This document shows positions 1 through 8,265 of a stretch of 64,000 nt of DNA, piece after piece. Location of the stretch: positions 52,034 to 116,033 of the forward strand of contig NZ_CAJNAT010000026.1 in NCBI RefSeq assembly GCF_905220705.1, given 5' to 3'. The DNA comes from Paraburkholderia domus (GTDB taxonomy: Bacteria > Pseudomonadota > Gammaproteobacteria > Burkholderiales > Burkholderiaceae). The position numbers and the translations under genes were made by a program. Position 1 is the first letter of the stretch; the number at the start of each line of letters is the position of its first letter. The notes under the pieces were generated by a model. That model had not been told where the DNA came from and ran no database searches. It was given only the letters and a program-made list of their open reading frames with translations.

Positions 1-581
1 GGCTGCGCGACCGCCTGAGCGCGCTGCGCACGCTCGGTCTCGTGATCGGCTTTCTCGGCGTCCTGATGCTGGTGTGGGATCAGATCGCCACGCCGAACGG
101 CTCGGCTGCCACACCGGCGAGCACCGCGCTCGCGGCGGCCGCTGCACTCGGCGCCACGCTGCTTTACGGCATAGCCGCCAACTATACGAAGCGCCACCTG
201 ACCGGTGTCGACCCCTTGACCGTCGCGACCGGCACGATGACCGGCGCCACCATCGTCCTGCTGCCGCTCGCCGCAATCTACTGGCCGACTGCGCCGATCT
301 CGCTGCACGCGTGGGGTGCGGTCATCGCGCTGGGTGTTGCGTGTACCGGCGTCGCCTACATGCTGTTCTTCCATCTGATCGCGGTGGTCGGGCCGGCACG
401 TGCGATTACGGTGACCTTCGTGATTCCGATCTTCGGCATTTTGTGGGGTGCGTTGTTTCTCGGCGAAACCGTGTCGCCGGGCATGCTGGAAGGCTGCGGC
501 GTGATCCTCGTCGGCACCGCGCTTGCCACTGGGGTGATCAAACGTCTGCCTTGGGTCGGACCGCGCCGCGCCGATACCTGA
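1..581 (+). CDS. EamA/DMT-family transporter, 3' end only
   Basis: An open frame enters from the left edge (first full codon at base 3) and runs 192 codons to a stop at 579-581, so the start is outside the window. The translation is almost entirely hydrophobic segments separated by short loops, as in the C-terminal half of 10-TM drug/metabolite transporters of the EamA family. The last helices carry the usual FVIPIFGILWGALFLGE stretch, close to the family hallmark. The substrate cannot be told. No obvious terminator follows. A GTG at 42 is internal to the frame and is not considered the start. Confidence 0.85.
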   Translation, partial: LRDRLSALRTLGLVIGFLGVLMLVWDQIATPNGSAATPASTALAAAAALGATLLYGIAANYTKRHLTGVDPLTVATGTMTGATIVLLPLAAIYWPTAPISLHAWGAVIALGVACTGVAYMLFFHLIAVVGPARAITVTFVIPIFGILWGALFLGETVSPGMLEGCGVILVGTALATGVIKRLPWVGPRRADT

Positions 582-742
582 AAACCGCCTCACGCGAAAC
601 GTTCGGCGCAATCAGCTTCTCCCCCGGAGAGGACCGCGCCGACACCAGAACACCGCTTCGCGCGACGCTTCCGTCAGCGTCGCCGCTTTCCTGTCCTGCG
701 TCGCTTGCCGCGTCCGTAGCCCGGCAATGAATCCCTGGAACC

Positions 743-777
743 CAAAAAAATAGCCCGCACTCCGTTGGAGTGCGGGC
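743..777 (-). terminator. rho-independent terminator (minus strand)
   Basis: GCCCGCACTCC and GGAGTGCGGGC form an 11-bp perfect stem with a 3-nt loop at 753-777. The plus-strand A7 at 744-750 becomes a U-run directly after the stem on the minus strand. Confidence 0.85.
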
Positions 778-959
778 GAAACCGTCGCCCTACGAGGATA
801 GGCGACGGGGCCACCGAGGCCGCGCGCCAAGCGCGCAGGCCATCATCGGGCTGAGCACCGGTTCGTTCGCCGGTGCTGAAATGGTCTGGGAACCGCCGAT
901 TGGAAACTCGCTGCAAACTCACGTCGGTTGTTACGAATCCGGCCCATGAGTCTTTATAA
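750..959 (-). ncRNA. candidate small RNA, sigma54-promoted
   Basis: No convincing protein fits here, but the minus strand shows a small-RNA layout. A sigma54-type promoter lies at 969-984. Three stable stems follow: AGCACCGG/CCGGTGCT around 855-876, a GCGCGC stem around 821-837, and CGTCGCC/GGCGACG around 783-807. A strong rho-independent terminator ends the unit at 753-777. Expected length is about 200 nt from a start near 959. The minus-strand ORF at 674-973 opens upstream of the predicted start and has no protein-like composition. No known RNA family was recognised. The terminator could instead serve a transcript from the small gene at 1176-1331. Confidence 0.45.
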
Positions 960-968
960 GTCTTTATA

Positions 969-984
969 AGCATCTTGTGTGCCA
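969..984 (-). promoter_or_regulatory. sigma54 (-24/-12) promoter candidate
   Basis: On the minus strand the sequence reads TGGCACACAAGATGC, with GG and GC separated by exactly 10 bases, the spacing required by RpoN. The -24 half (TGGCAC) matches the consensus fully and the -12 half (ATGC) partly. A perfect 10-bp tandem repeat (TCTTTATAAG twice, 951-970) covers the region from the -12 element to the predicted start near 959. Confidence 0.55.
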
Positions 985-1085
985 GTTATGAAATTTCACG
1001 AGAAATTGCTCACAAGCCTTTGATTGTTATTGTTATTTTTTGCGACGAAAGGATATCGGCAGGATTGACGAGAGGGGGTTTGCGA

Positions 1086-1114
1086 GTTACGTCACTGGGG
1101 TAACGTCACGTTAC
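1086..1114. promoter_or_regulatory. inverted repeats, possible enhancer site
   Basis: GTTAC (1086-1090) and GTAAC (1100-1104) form one inverted repeat, and GTAACG-TCA-CGTTAC (1100-1114) is a second, perfect one. They sit about 130-155 bp upstream of the predicted sigma54 transcript, the usual distance for an enhancer-binding activator. The activator is not identifiable from sequence. Confidence 0.3.
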
Positions 1115-1175
1115 ATGCGGCCGCACAGTGGCGGCCGCGCGGTCCCTGCTTCATACGTTTGAAGCGGCTCAAACA

Positions 1176-1331
1176 TCAGGGCACCGGCCATTTCGTGCGC
1201 TGCGCATCCGTATGCCTGAATCGCAGGCCCGTTGGCCGCCGCGTCTCGCGTGGCGCCAAGGCTGCGCCGCATACGAGCGCCAGGACGAGCAAGCTCGCCG
1301 CCCACATCCAGTAAGGAATCACGTCGAACAT
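1176..1331 (-). CDS. small single-pass membrane protein, 51 aa
   Basis: A 51-codon frame starts with ATG at 1331, preceded by GGGAG six bases upstream; a closer ATG two codons earlier abuts the Shine-Dalgarno and is less likely. The protein begins MFDVIPYWMW and continues into a hydrophobic helix (about residues 8-26, WAASLLVLALVCGAALA) followed by a basic, polar tail of about 25 residues. This suggests an inner-membrane peptide with a cytoplasmic C terminus. No family was recognised. It lies upstream of the candidate small RNA on the same strand and downstream of bamC's terminator. Confidence 0.5.
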   Translation of the reverse strand: MFDVIPYWMWAASLLVLALVCGAALAPRETRRPTGLRFRHTDAQRTKWPVP

Positions 1332-1445
1332 GGCCATCTCCCGTTAAGCGCCGGTTCATACCGGCGTTTCAGACAGAAAGCAAAACACGTGCGCGCCACG
1401 ACGGCGGTCTGACGGCTCGCGGCGCGATGGATAAACCATGGGCAT

Positions 1446-1482
1446 AAAAAAACCCGCCCGGGCTGCATGCCGGGCGGGTTTT
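1446..1482 (-). terminator. bidirectional terminator after bamC
   Basis: AACCCGCCCGG (1451-1461) pairs with CCGGGCGGGTT (1470-1480) around an 8-nt loop. An A-run lies on the left and TTTT on the right, so it can end transcripts in both directions. It lies just past the bamC stop. Confidence 0.85.
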
Positions 1483-1514
1483 CAGACAGCGTTTGCTGCG
1501 TGCTACGACTTCCT

Positions 1515-2747
1515 TCAGTGCAACTGGTCGACCATCAGACTCATGATCTGCTTGGCCTGCGGGCTCTGATCGATCGCGCCCTTGTCGTCGACCACGGCCA
1601 CACGGGTCTGGTCAGGCGTCACCGCGCGGACGTTGACGAGATACTGCTTCGCGACCTTTTCCTTCTTGCCGTGGAACACCTGGCTCCAGAAGCCCTGCTC
1701 CGCCGACGTCATGTCCTTCGGATCGACGTAGCGCACGAAGTACAAACCGCGGCTCGCATCGCGATCGTCAACCGTGAAGTTGCTGCGGTCGAGCGCGAGG
1801 CCCACACGCAGCCACGCACGGTCATACGGCTCGCCGAGCGTCAGTTCGGTGGACGAGGCCTGTGCCGACGTGCCGTTCGCCGAGTCGTCCGGCATGGGCG
1901 ATTGCGCCGACAGCGCGACGTTTTGCGCCGCCGTGGCCGCAGCCGCCGACTTCGCGCCCGCCGTAGCCGCGTTCGGCGCCGTTTGCGCACCCGCCGGCGA
2001 AAGCTCGGCGCTTTGCGTATCGCCCGGCTTCGTGCGCGAATCGGCCAGTGCCAACGCTGCCATCAAGCGCTTCAGGTATTCCTGTTCGAGACCCGGATCG
2101 TTCGGCTTGGCTTCCCACTTGGTCGAATCGTTGTTCGTACCGGTGATCGCCTCACGCATGCCCTTCTGGCTGATGAACACATAGGTGCCGCCGTTCGGCG
2201 CCTTCTCGAGACGCGTGCGGTACTTGTTACGCTCCGAGCTCACGTAGCTGTTGCCCATCGCCTTGGACAAGGTGTTGCGAATCAGGCCGTCGTTGATCTG
2301 CGCATGTGTTTCGTTCCAGTCAGTTTCCATCACGCCCTTGTCGCGCTGGTCGACCACCAGCAGGAAACCCTGTTCCTGCCAGAAACGGCGGATCTGCGCC
2401 CACGCCTGGTCGGGCGCCTTGTCGTCGATCACCAGCCAGCTTTCGGTGCCGTCGCGCTGGATATGCATGCCGTTGACTGGCGGAACGACCGCCAGCGTGT
2501 TGGCGGCCGGGGCTTGCGCCTGCACTTGCTTGAGCGTGGAGAGCGAGGTTTCGCCGCCTTGCGGGGGCAACGAACGCTGATCGGACGTCTCATCGATCAT
2601 GTTCGGCGGTACAGCAAGTGACACTTGCTTCGATTTCGAGTCGCTTTTGTAGTCGATTTTGGTCGGCGACGAGGTGCCGCAGCCGGCGACCAGACCGCCT
2701 GCCATCAGCATTACTGCAAACCGCTTGGTAAGACGAAGATCAGTCAT
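1515..2747 (-). CDS. bamC: outer membrane assembly lipoprotein BamC
   Basis: This 410-codon protein looks like BamC (NlpB family), the lipoprotein accessory of the BAM complex that folds beta-barrel proteins into the outer membrane. The N terminus has a lipoprotein signal with lipobox LVAGC and Cys23 as the lipidated residue. The segment after it (K-D-Y-K-S and a P-P-N-M motif) resembles the BamC unstructured region that contacts BamD. Two helix-grip-like halves follow (about 85-215 and 290-410), joined by an Ala/Ser-rich linker of about 60 residues that makes it longer than the E. coli protein. A strong terminator follows the stop. Confidence 0.88.
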   Translation of the reverse strand: MTDLRLTKRFAVMLMAGGLVAGCGTSSPTKIDYKSDSKSKQVSLAVPPNMIDETSDQRSLPPQGGETSLSTLKQVQAQAPAANTLAVVPPVNGMHIQRDGTESWLVIDDKAPDQAWAQIRRFWQEQGFLLVVDQRDKGVMETDWNETHAQINDGLIRNTLSKAMGNSYVSSERNKYRTRLEKAPNGGTYVFISQKGMREAITGTNNDSTKWEAKPNDPGLEQEYLKRLMAALALADSRTKPGDTQSAELSPAGAQTAPNAATAGAKSAAAATAAQNVALSAQSPMPDDSANGTSAQASSTELTLGEPYDRAWLRVGLALDRSNFTVDDRDASRGLYFVRYVDPKDMTSAEQGFWSQVFHGKKEKVAKQYLVNVRAVTPDQTRVAVVDDKGAIDQSPQAKQIMSLMVDQLH

Positions 2748-3207
2748 GTTCGGGGAATCCTTCCGCTACGCCACGGCAAGTTTCCGTGGATCAACCCAAC
2801 ATTTTACCGGTCCCGGCGAGACATGTGCAAAAACTGGGGTTTGCCTGTGAATTGAGCAGCGCTCGCCCGGCAAAAAGCGCGGGGGGCGCCGACCGGCGCG
2901 AAGGTCGCTGCATCGTCCCGACCCAGCACGCTCCCGTTGCAGAAAGGCGCTCCGCTTCGCGGCAGCGATCATCTTTCCCTGCAGCAGATTTAACAATTCA
3001 CAACACTTCCCAATCGACCATCAGGCAGGCCCTACTCCATTGTCAGATCATTGTTTTAAAAGGCACTTTCCAGCCTCGTCACACGCCTTTTTTGAGATTA
3101 CCTCAAGCTTCGCGCGCGGCTCCTGACAACGATCAGGAAACCTGAGTGTTATCTTGAATTGGACATCTCAATAAAGCTTGAGCGTTCCAACAGCGAGACA
3201 GGTTGCC
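2748..3207. other. intergenic region between bamC and the DUF2844 gene
   Basis: About 460 bp between divergent genes, expected to hold both promoters. No open frame with protein-like composition was seen. AAAAGGC (3058-3064) and GCCTTTT (3085-3091) form a weak stem with a T-run on the plus strand. It might end a short upstream transcript, but nothing else supports that. Confidence 0.4.
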
Positions 3208-3672
3208 ATGCCAAATCCTACTTCTTTAGCCGCCTTCGCCGCCTCGGCGATGGTGGTTGCCGTGCTGTGTACCAGCACCGCCGCGCGCGCCGAATTGGGC
3301 GGCACGATGGCCGTCCAGGCGAATTCGACGGCCGCCGCACCTCAAACCCTGCTAAACGGCGCCTTACGCCTGCGCACGCTGACCGATGCGGGCAACACGA
3401 CCATCAACGAATACGCGACGAATACCGGCCAGATCATCGCTTACGCGTGGCAGGGCCCCACCATGCCGGATCTGCGCGCGCTACTGGGAAAGTACGCCGA
3501 CTCCTACAGGACAGGTGCCGCCGCTTTGGCATCGAACGGCAATCTGCATGCCTCGCGAGTGGTCCGCCCGGACGTGATCGTGGAATCCGGCGGCCCGATG
3601 CGCGGCTACGCAGGACGCGCCTGGCTGCCCGCGGCCCTGCCGTCCGGCGTCACGGCCGACGATTTCCACTGA
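3208..3672 (+). CDS. DUF2844-type exported protein
   Basis: The 154-codon protein has a Sec-type signal peptide (residues 1-29, ending A-R-A) and a short mature domain resembling DUF2844. The start chosen is ATG at 3208, with AGG seven bases upstream. A TTG 30 bases earlier would extend the protein but spoil the signal peptide. It is followed 47 bp downstream by a DUF3443-type lipoprotein, a pairing that recurs in Burkholderia, so the two probably work together at the envelope. Function is unknown. The mature part holds N-X-S/T sequons (ANST, GNTT), notable because a cytoplasmic N-glycosyltransferase gene lies nearby. Confidence 0.75.
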   Translation: MPNPTSLAAFAASAMVVAVLCTSTAARAELGGTMAVQANSTAAAPQTLLNGALRLRTLTDAGNTTINEYATNTGQIIAYAWQGPTMPDLRALLGKYADSYRTGAAALASNGNLHASRVVRPDVIVESGGPMRGYAGRAWLPAALPSGVTADDFH

Positions 3673-3719
3673 CGCGCCCAAAACATCAAGAAAACGCTTC
3701 GACGATTACCCTCGACATC

Positions 3720-5000
3720 ATGAAATCCTCTTCTCATCTTTATGCCCTGCTCCTCGTCTGCGCGGCACTCGCCGGTTGCGGCGGCGGCGGTGGCACATCG
3801 GCGGACTCGTCCCCGGCAGGTTCAGCCAGCCCGCCCAGCAGCCCGAGTGCGGCAAGCCCGTCAGGAGCCAGCGCGCCGTCCGGGGCCGCCGTATCCAGCA
3901 CGGCCACCTCCGTGCCGCAGTCGAGCACGCCGAACGTTCAGCCGATCACGGTCGCCGCCGCGCCCGGCCTGACGCGCAACATGCTGACGACAAGCGTCAC
4001 CGTCTGCCAGCCCGGCACCAGCAACTGCGCGACGATCAACAATATTCAGGTCGACACCGGCTCACACGGCTTGCGGATCCTCGCGTCCGCGCTGCCGGCC
4101 AGCCTCACGCTGGCGGCGGTCGGTTCGGGCAGCGGCGTGACCGGCGAGTGCGCGGTATTCGGCGGCGGCTATGCGTGGGGCGCGGTGCGCAGCGCCGATG
4201 TGCGCATGGCCGGTCAATTGGCCGCAGCCATTCCGATCCAGTTGATCTCCGACCCTGCCGTCCCCAACGTGCCCACCGACTGCGCGGGCTCGGGCCCGGC
4301 GATGCTGAACGTCTCGAGCCTGCGCGCCAACGGCATTCTCGGCGTCGGCCTGTTCGCGGCCGACTGCGGCAGCGGCTGTGTCAATGCCGCGCTGCCGCGC
4401 TGGTATTACAGTTGCGACGCCGGCGGCGCCTGCCTCGCGAGCACACAAGCGCTTGCGCAGCAGGTGAGCAATCCGGTCAGCCGCTTCGCGCTCGACAACA
4501 ACGGCGTCGTAATCGACCTGCCGGCGATCGCCGACGCCGGCGCGGTCAGTGTGTCAGGCTCGATGATTTTCGGCATCGGCACCCAGGCGAACAACACACT
4601 CGGCGGCGCAAGCGTGGTCAAGGCCAATCCGGTCACAGGGTATGTGGCCACCAGCAGCGCCGGCCAGACTTATGCGCAGAGCTACCTCGACAGCGGCTCG
4701 AACGGCCTGTTCTTCAGCAATAGTCAGTTGCCGCAATGCGGTTACTGGTACTGCCCGAGTTCGACGCAAACAGCGAGCGCCTCGATCATAGGTTCCGACG
4801 GCGTGTCGAACACAGTATCGTTTGCGATCGGCAATTCGACCGCGCTGTTCGGGTCGTCGAATAATGCGTTCAACAACCTGGCCGGCATAGCCAGCAACAG
4901 CTTCGGCTGGGGCCTGCCGTTCTTTTTCGGACGACGGGTCTACACGGCGATCGCGTCGCGCGCAACTTCAGCCGGGCCGGGGCCGTATTACGCCTTCTGA
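3720..5000 (+). CDS. DUF3443-type lipoprotein
   Basis: 426 residues. The start is ATG at 3720; the longer open frame upstream overlaps the DUF2844 gene and is not coding. The N terminus is a lipoprotein signal with lipobox LAGC (Cys about 20), then a Gly run and a Ser/Ala/Pro-rich linker to about residue 75. The rest is rich in small and polar residues with several Cys pairs and a DTGSHG motif near residue 110. A DSGSNG motif follows near residue 325. Two D-T/S-G motifs recall aspartic proteases, but peptidase activity is only a suggestion. Sequons LNVS, NNT and GNST are present. Confidence 0.75.
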   Translation: MKSSSHLYALLLVCAALAGCGGGGGTSADSSPAGSASPPSSPSAASPSGASAPSGAAVSSTATSVPQSSTPNVQPITVAAAPGLTRNMLTTSVTVCQPGTSNCATINNIQVDTGSHGLRILASALPASLTLAAVGSGSGVTGECAVFGGGYAWGAVRSADVRMAGQLAAAIPIQLISDPAVPNVPTDCAGSGPAMLNVSSLRANGILGVGLFAADCGSGCVNAALPRWYYSCDAGGACLASTQALAQQVSNPVSRFALDNNGVVIDLPAIADAGAVSVSGSMIFGIGTQANNTLGGASVVKANPVTGYVATSSAGQTYAQSYLDSGSNGLFFSNSQLPQCGYWYCPSSTQTASASIIGSDGVSNTVSFAIGNSTALFGSSNNAFNNLAGIASNSFGWGLPFFFGRRVYTAIASRATSAGPGPYYAF

Positions 5001-5017
5001 GCGTTCCGTATCGGGAT

Positions 5018-5048
5018 CCGCCTTACGCAAGACGGCTGCGTTAGGCGG
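5018..5048 (+). terminator. weak hairpin after DUF3443 gene
   Basis: CCGCCTTACGCA (5018-5029) pairs with TGCGTTAGGCGG (5037-5048) with one mismatch and a 7-nt loop. There is no T-run, so it could be a partial terminator or an mRNA-stabilising stem. Confidence 0.35.
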
Positions 5049-5262
5049 ACACGATTGAGCTCCCGAGCGGACCCAGTCATCAAGTGTCAAACTCCCGCGA
5101 CGAAACGGAATAAGACCCACAGACCGATCGGATTTTTCCGCGCGGAAAATTCCCAAATCCCGATCCCTGGCTTATTTGATACGCCTTGACTGCAATAATC
5201 ATCGTTTCCGGCTAACGTCATCTCGATATCGTTAGTCCTGCATACCTAACAATAGTCAAACG

Positions 5263-7143
5263 ATGGAAGTCACCTTTTCGCTCGACCATTTCGAGCAACT
5301 CGTCTACACGCGGCAACATACACAAGCCTCTGTCCAGCTCATCGCCGCACTCGCACTCCTCCAACACACGCGCGGCGAATTGAATGCGAGCTTCGAAGCC
5401 TCGGGCATGACCGGCCTGTCTCTCGAAGCGCAGCGCCAGCGTTTCTGCACACGCCTGACGAGCGCCGCGTCAACGTTGTTCGCCGACCCGGATTTCCGGC
5501 CGCCCACCGCATGCTTCAGATTGCTTCTCACGCTGCACGAGTGGATTGGCGTGCTGTTCTCGGCCACGGCTTTGGGCAATGCGGACCACGTCACCCGTTA
5601 CCTGAACCCCCGCGGCCCGGCGGATGGACAGTTTCTGCCGGGGGACAGCTTCATTGAGAAGCTATGTTTGCTTTATTCGACCGAGTCCGAACTGGAACTC
5701 GACTTCGCCGCACTGTGGGCGTACGACAAAACCATCGCCGCCTGTCTCGCCCTTGCATTGCTGGCGCCCGTTTTCAAGGGTTCGCCAAGCGCGCATCTCA
5801 AGCGCGAGGCGCTGCTTGAGTGGCTGCCTGGCAAGCTGCAGCAAATCGACGATCTGGACGACCTGCCCTCGGCCGTATTGCACAACGCCTATATGTTCTG
5901 CAGCTACGCGGATACGCCGCGCCGGCATGCCATCAAGCAAGACATCAACGTCCTGGTGCGCCGCAAGCTCGCGCAACTCGGCCTGACCGACCTGCCCGCG
6001 CCAATGCGCACGCCTGTCAAAGGCAAGCCGCGGCGCGGCAAGAAGAAGCCCTTGATGATCGTCGTGCTGGAGTGGTTCAGCGGCGCCCATTCGATCTACC
6101 GCACGCATTCGCGTACGCTCGAAGCCGCACGCGAGCATTTCGAAGTGGTCGGCTTCGGGTTCGGTTACGCCGTCGATGAAATCGGGCGGGACATCTTCGA
6201 CCGCTTCATCGAACTGGAGCAGCCCGACTACATCGGCGAATGCCTGAAGACGATTCGCGACTTCGCCGAGGCCGAGCAGCCAGACGTGTTGTACATGCCC
6301 AGCGTCGGCATGTTCGTGCTAACGGTGTTTATGTCGAACCTGCGTATCGCGCCGCTGCAGATCGCGGCGCTCGGCCACCCCGCCACCACGCATTCCGACA
6401 AGATCGACTACATCAGCGTCGAAGAAGATTATGTCGGCGACCCGGCCTGTTTCAGCGAACGCCTGATGAAACTGCCGAAAGACGGGCAACCGTACCGCCC
6501 GTCCGTCGCGCTGCCGGACATCGTCGCTCAGATTCCGCCGCCCCGCGAGACGCTGCAGATCGTCATCACGGCCAGCGCGATGAAGCTCAATCCTGGTTTT
6601 CTCGATGCCTGCCGCGCGATCGGCGAGCGCGCGGCGACACCCGTTGAATTTCACTTCATGACTGGCGTGCCGTCGGGTCTGCCGTTCGACCGGCTGCGCG
6701 ATGTCGTCGAGCATGCGCTGCCGGGCGCCGTCGTGCATGACTTTCACGACTACGCCGCGTATCTGGTGCGGGTGAGCCAGTCCGACCTGTTCCTCAGCCC
6801 ATTTCCGTTCGGCAATACCAACGGAATCGTCGACGCATTGACGCTCGGCTTGCCCGGCGTATGCAAACACGGGCCGGAAGTGTTCGAGCAGATCGACGGC
6901 GCGCTGTTCGAGCGTGTGGGCATGCCGTCTTGGACCACCACGGACAGCGTCGAGGCTTATATCGCGGCGGCCGTGAGAATGATCGACCAGCAAGACGAGC
7001 GCACCGCGCTGCGGCGACGTCTGATCGATACACAGGCGGTGCAGCGCTGCTTTGAAGGACGGCCGCAGGCGTTCGGCGAAAACGTGCTGAAATTGATGCG
7101 CGAAAACAAAGCCGCCACGCGGACGGGGCGGCTTGAGGCTTGA
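5263..7143 (+). CDS. HMW1C-like N-glycosyltransferase (GT41)
   Basis: 626 residues, the normal length of the HMW1C family. Members act in the cytoplasm, transferring hexose from a UDP-sugar to Asn in N-X-S/T of adhesins before secretion. The N-terminal half (about 1-250) is an all-helical domain. The C-terminal half is a GT-B fold with the family signatures GHPATTHSDKIDY near residue 380 and FPFGNTNGIVDALTLGLPG near residue 510. K-H-G-P-E-V-F-E and D-G-A-L-F-E-R follow. No adhesin or two-partner-secretion partner is adjacent, so the substrate is unknown. The last five codons are made of the heptamer array that continues downstream. The family call is firm; the substrate is not. Confidence 0.88.
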   Translation: MEVTFSLDHFEQLVYTRQHTQASVQLIAALALLQHTRGELNASFEASGMTGLSLEAQRQRFCTRLTSAASTLFADPDFRPPTACFRLLLTLHEWIGVLFSATALGNADHVTRYLNPRGPADGQFLPGDSFIEKLCLLYSTESELELDFAALWAYDKTIAACLALALLAPVFKGSPSAHLKREALLEWLPGKLQQIDDLDDLPSAVLHNAYMFCSYADTPRRHAIKQDINVLVRRKLAQLGLTDLPAPMRTPVKGKPRRGKKKPLMIVVLEWFSGAHSIYRTHSRTLEAAREHFEVVGFGFGYAVDEIGRDIFDRFIELEQPDYIGECLKTIRDFAEAEQPDVLYMPSVGMFVLTVFMSNLRIAPLQIAALGHPATTHSDKIDYISVEEDYVGDPACFSERLMKLPKDGQPYRPSVALPDIVAQIPPPRETLQIVITASAMKLNPGFLDACRAIGERAATPVEFHFMTGVPSGLPFDRLRDVVEHALPGAVVHDFHDYAAYLVRVSQSDLFLSPFPFGNTNGIVDALTLGLPGVCKHGPEVFEQIDGALFERVGMPSWTTTDSVEAYIAAAVRMIDQQDERTALRRRLIDTQAVQRCFEGRPQAFGENVLKLMRENKAATRTGRLEA

Positions 7144-7297
7144 GGCTTGTGGCTTGTGGCTTGTGGCTTGTGGCTTGTGGCTTGTGGCTTAGGGCTTAGG
7201 GCTTAGGGCTTAGGGCTTAGGGCTTAGGGCTTAGGGCTTAGGGCTTAGGGCTTAGGGCTTAGGGCTTAGGGCTTAGGGCTTAGGGCTTAGGGCTTAA
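7130..7297. repeat. 24-copy heptanucleotide tandem array
   Basis: 168 bp of uninterrupted 7-bp units: 2 x GGCTTGA, 6 x GGCTTGT, 15 x GGCTTAG and a final GGCTTAA. The first two units are the last codons and the TGA stop of the HMW1C-like gene. Loss of one of them would shift the frame and push the stop into the array. The pure stretches imply slippage-driven expansion. Confidence 0.97.
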
Positions 7298-7368
7298 GAT
7301 TCGTGCTTTGCACTTTGTGTTTGCCGAAGCGTTGGCGCAAACGCGCCGCGCTCTTTGCGAGCGAGGCT

Positions 7369-7974
7369 TTATTCAGTGCCTTCGCCGGCAGCGCCATCGG
7401 CTGGCGTGACGAGCTTTTCTGGTGCCAACCAGCTGAATACGCTCAGCGCCGAGCCGTGAAACGTGCACTCGGCGGCCGCCGCCATGCGGGTCTTCTTCGG
7501 CTTGGACGATTTGAGCGAGGCCGCGTCGGCGCCCGACGCAGCGACGCTCGCGGAAGCGGCCACAGCACCCGAAGCCACTCCGGCTGTCACGCCGGAAGCA
7601 GCCGTAGCGTCCGTAGCGTCCGAAGCCGACGAAGCCGACGAAGCCGCGGACATCGCGGACGCCGCTCGCGCTCCCGAAGCCGGGCGTGGCGCATTCGCCA
7701 CCGGCGCCGCGGAAGCTGCCGGGGATGGCGCCGATGCGGCCGCAACCTCCGAAGCCGTCACCACATGCTCGATCGAGCCTTCCACGACCACCCGCGAGCC
7801 GTCGATGCCGGCGCCCGTGTGGGTGATCTTCAGCGTATCCGGCGACGAGGTTTCCGCCAGCTTGCTCCGCATCAACTGCTCGCATGCATCCGTGTTCTTG
7901 TAGACGGCCGTGCAGGCCGCCAGCAGCGTGGCAGCGGTCGTGACGCAGGCGATAGAGAGGATCCGAATCTTCAT
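7369..7974 (-). CDS. lipoprotein with Ala/Ser-rich low-complexity region
   Basis: 201 residues from ATG at 7974; an upstream in-frame start at 7992 would precede the signal peptide. The N terminus is a lipoprotein signal with lipobox LAAC (Cys about 21). A short conserved-looking domain follows (about 22-75, with C-E-Q-L-M-R and an S-P-D-T-L motif), then about 75 residues of almost pure Ala/Ser/Val/Asp. The C terminus has basic K-P-K-K-T-R and a short globular end. No family was recognised. It is convergent with the glycosyltransferase, the heptamer array lying between their 3' ends. Confidence 0.6.
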   Translation of the reverse strand: MKIRILSIACVTTAATLLAACTAVYKNTDACEQLMRSKLAETSSPDTLKITHTGAGIDGSRVVVEGSIEHVVTASEVAAASAPSPAASAAPVANAPRPASGARAASAMSAASSASSASDATDATAASGVTAGVASGAVAASASVAASGADAASLKSSKPKKTRMAAAAECTFHGSALSVFSWLAPEKLVTPADGAAGEGTE

Positions 7975-8265
7975 TGATGTTCCGTTTTTCAAGCCGTCGG
8001 CAATTGTAGCTTACGGGCTGACCGATCGGCACCGTGCAGGCCGCGGGCACAGCACGGGCAGAAAACGGCACGGCCCCGCACGCGAACGCACCGAACCGCG
8101 GGGTGGACACCTTGTGCAAGACAAAGAGACAGCTTGACCGCGACGGCTTGCATCGGCATCGTGTTGAGCGGCCGCCCTAGCTCCGGCACGCTACCGCCTC
8201 TTCGGCTCGACCCGCTTCCTGGGCACCGATCCGTTTTCCCACTGTGCATTGACCGGCTTTCCCGC

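Noticed and set aside
674..973. Minus-strand 99-codon frame
   Set aside because: Its ATG lies upstream of the predicted sigma54 transcript start and the sequence is not protein-like; the region fits a structured RNA better.
1467..2621. Long plus-strand open frame of 384 codons
   Set aside because: It is the antisense shadow of bamC: Arg/His-rich, no recognisable domain; the opposite strand gives a clear BamC.
3720..5000. DUF3443 protein as an aspartic protease
   Set aside because: Two D-T/S-G motifs are visible, but the surrounding residues cannot be aligned by eye; kept only as a remark.
7186..7290. Telomere-like TTAGGG content
   Set aside because: The array is a 7-bp bacterial tandem repeat internal to a chromosome between two genes; resemblance to eukaryotic telomere repeats is coincidental.
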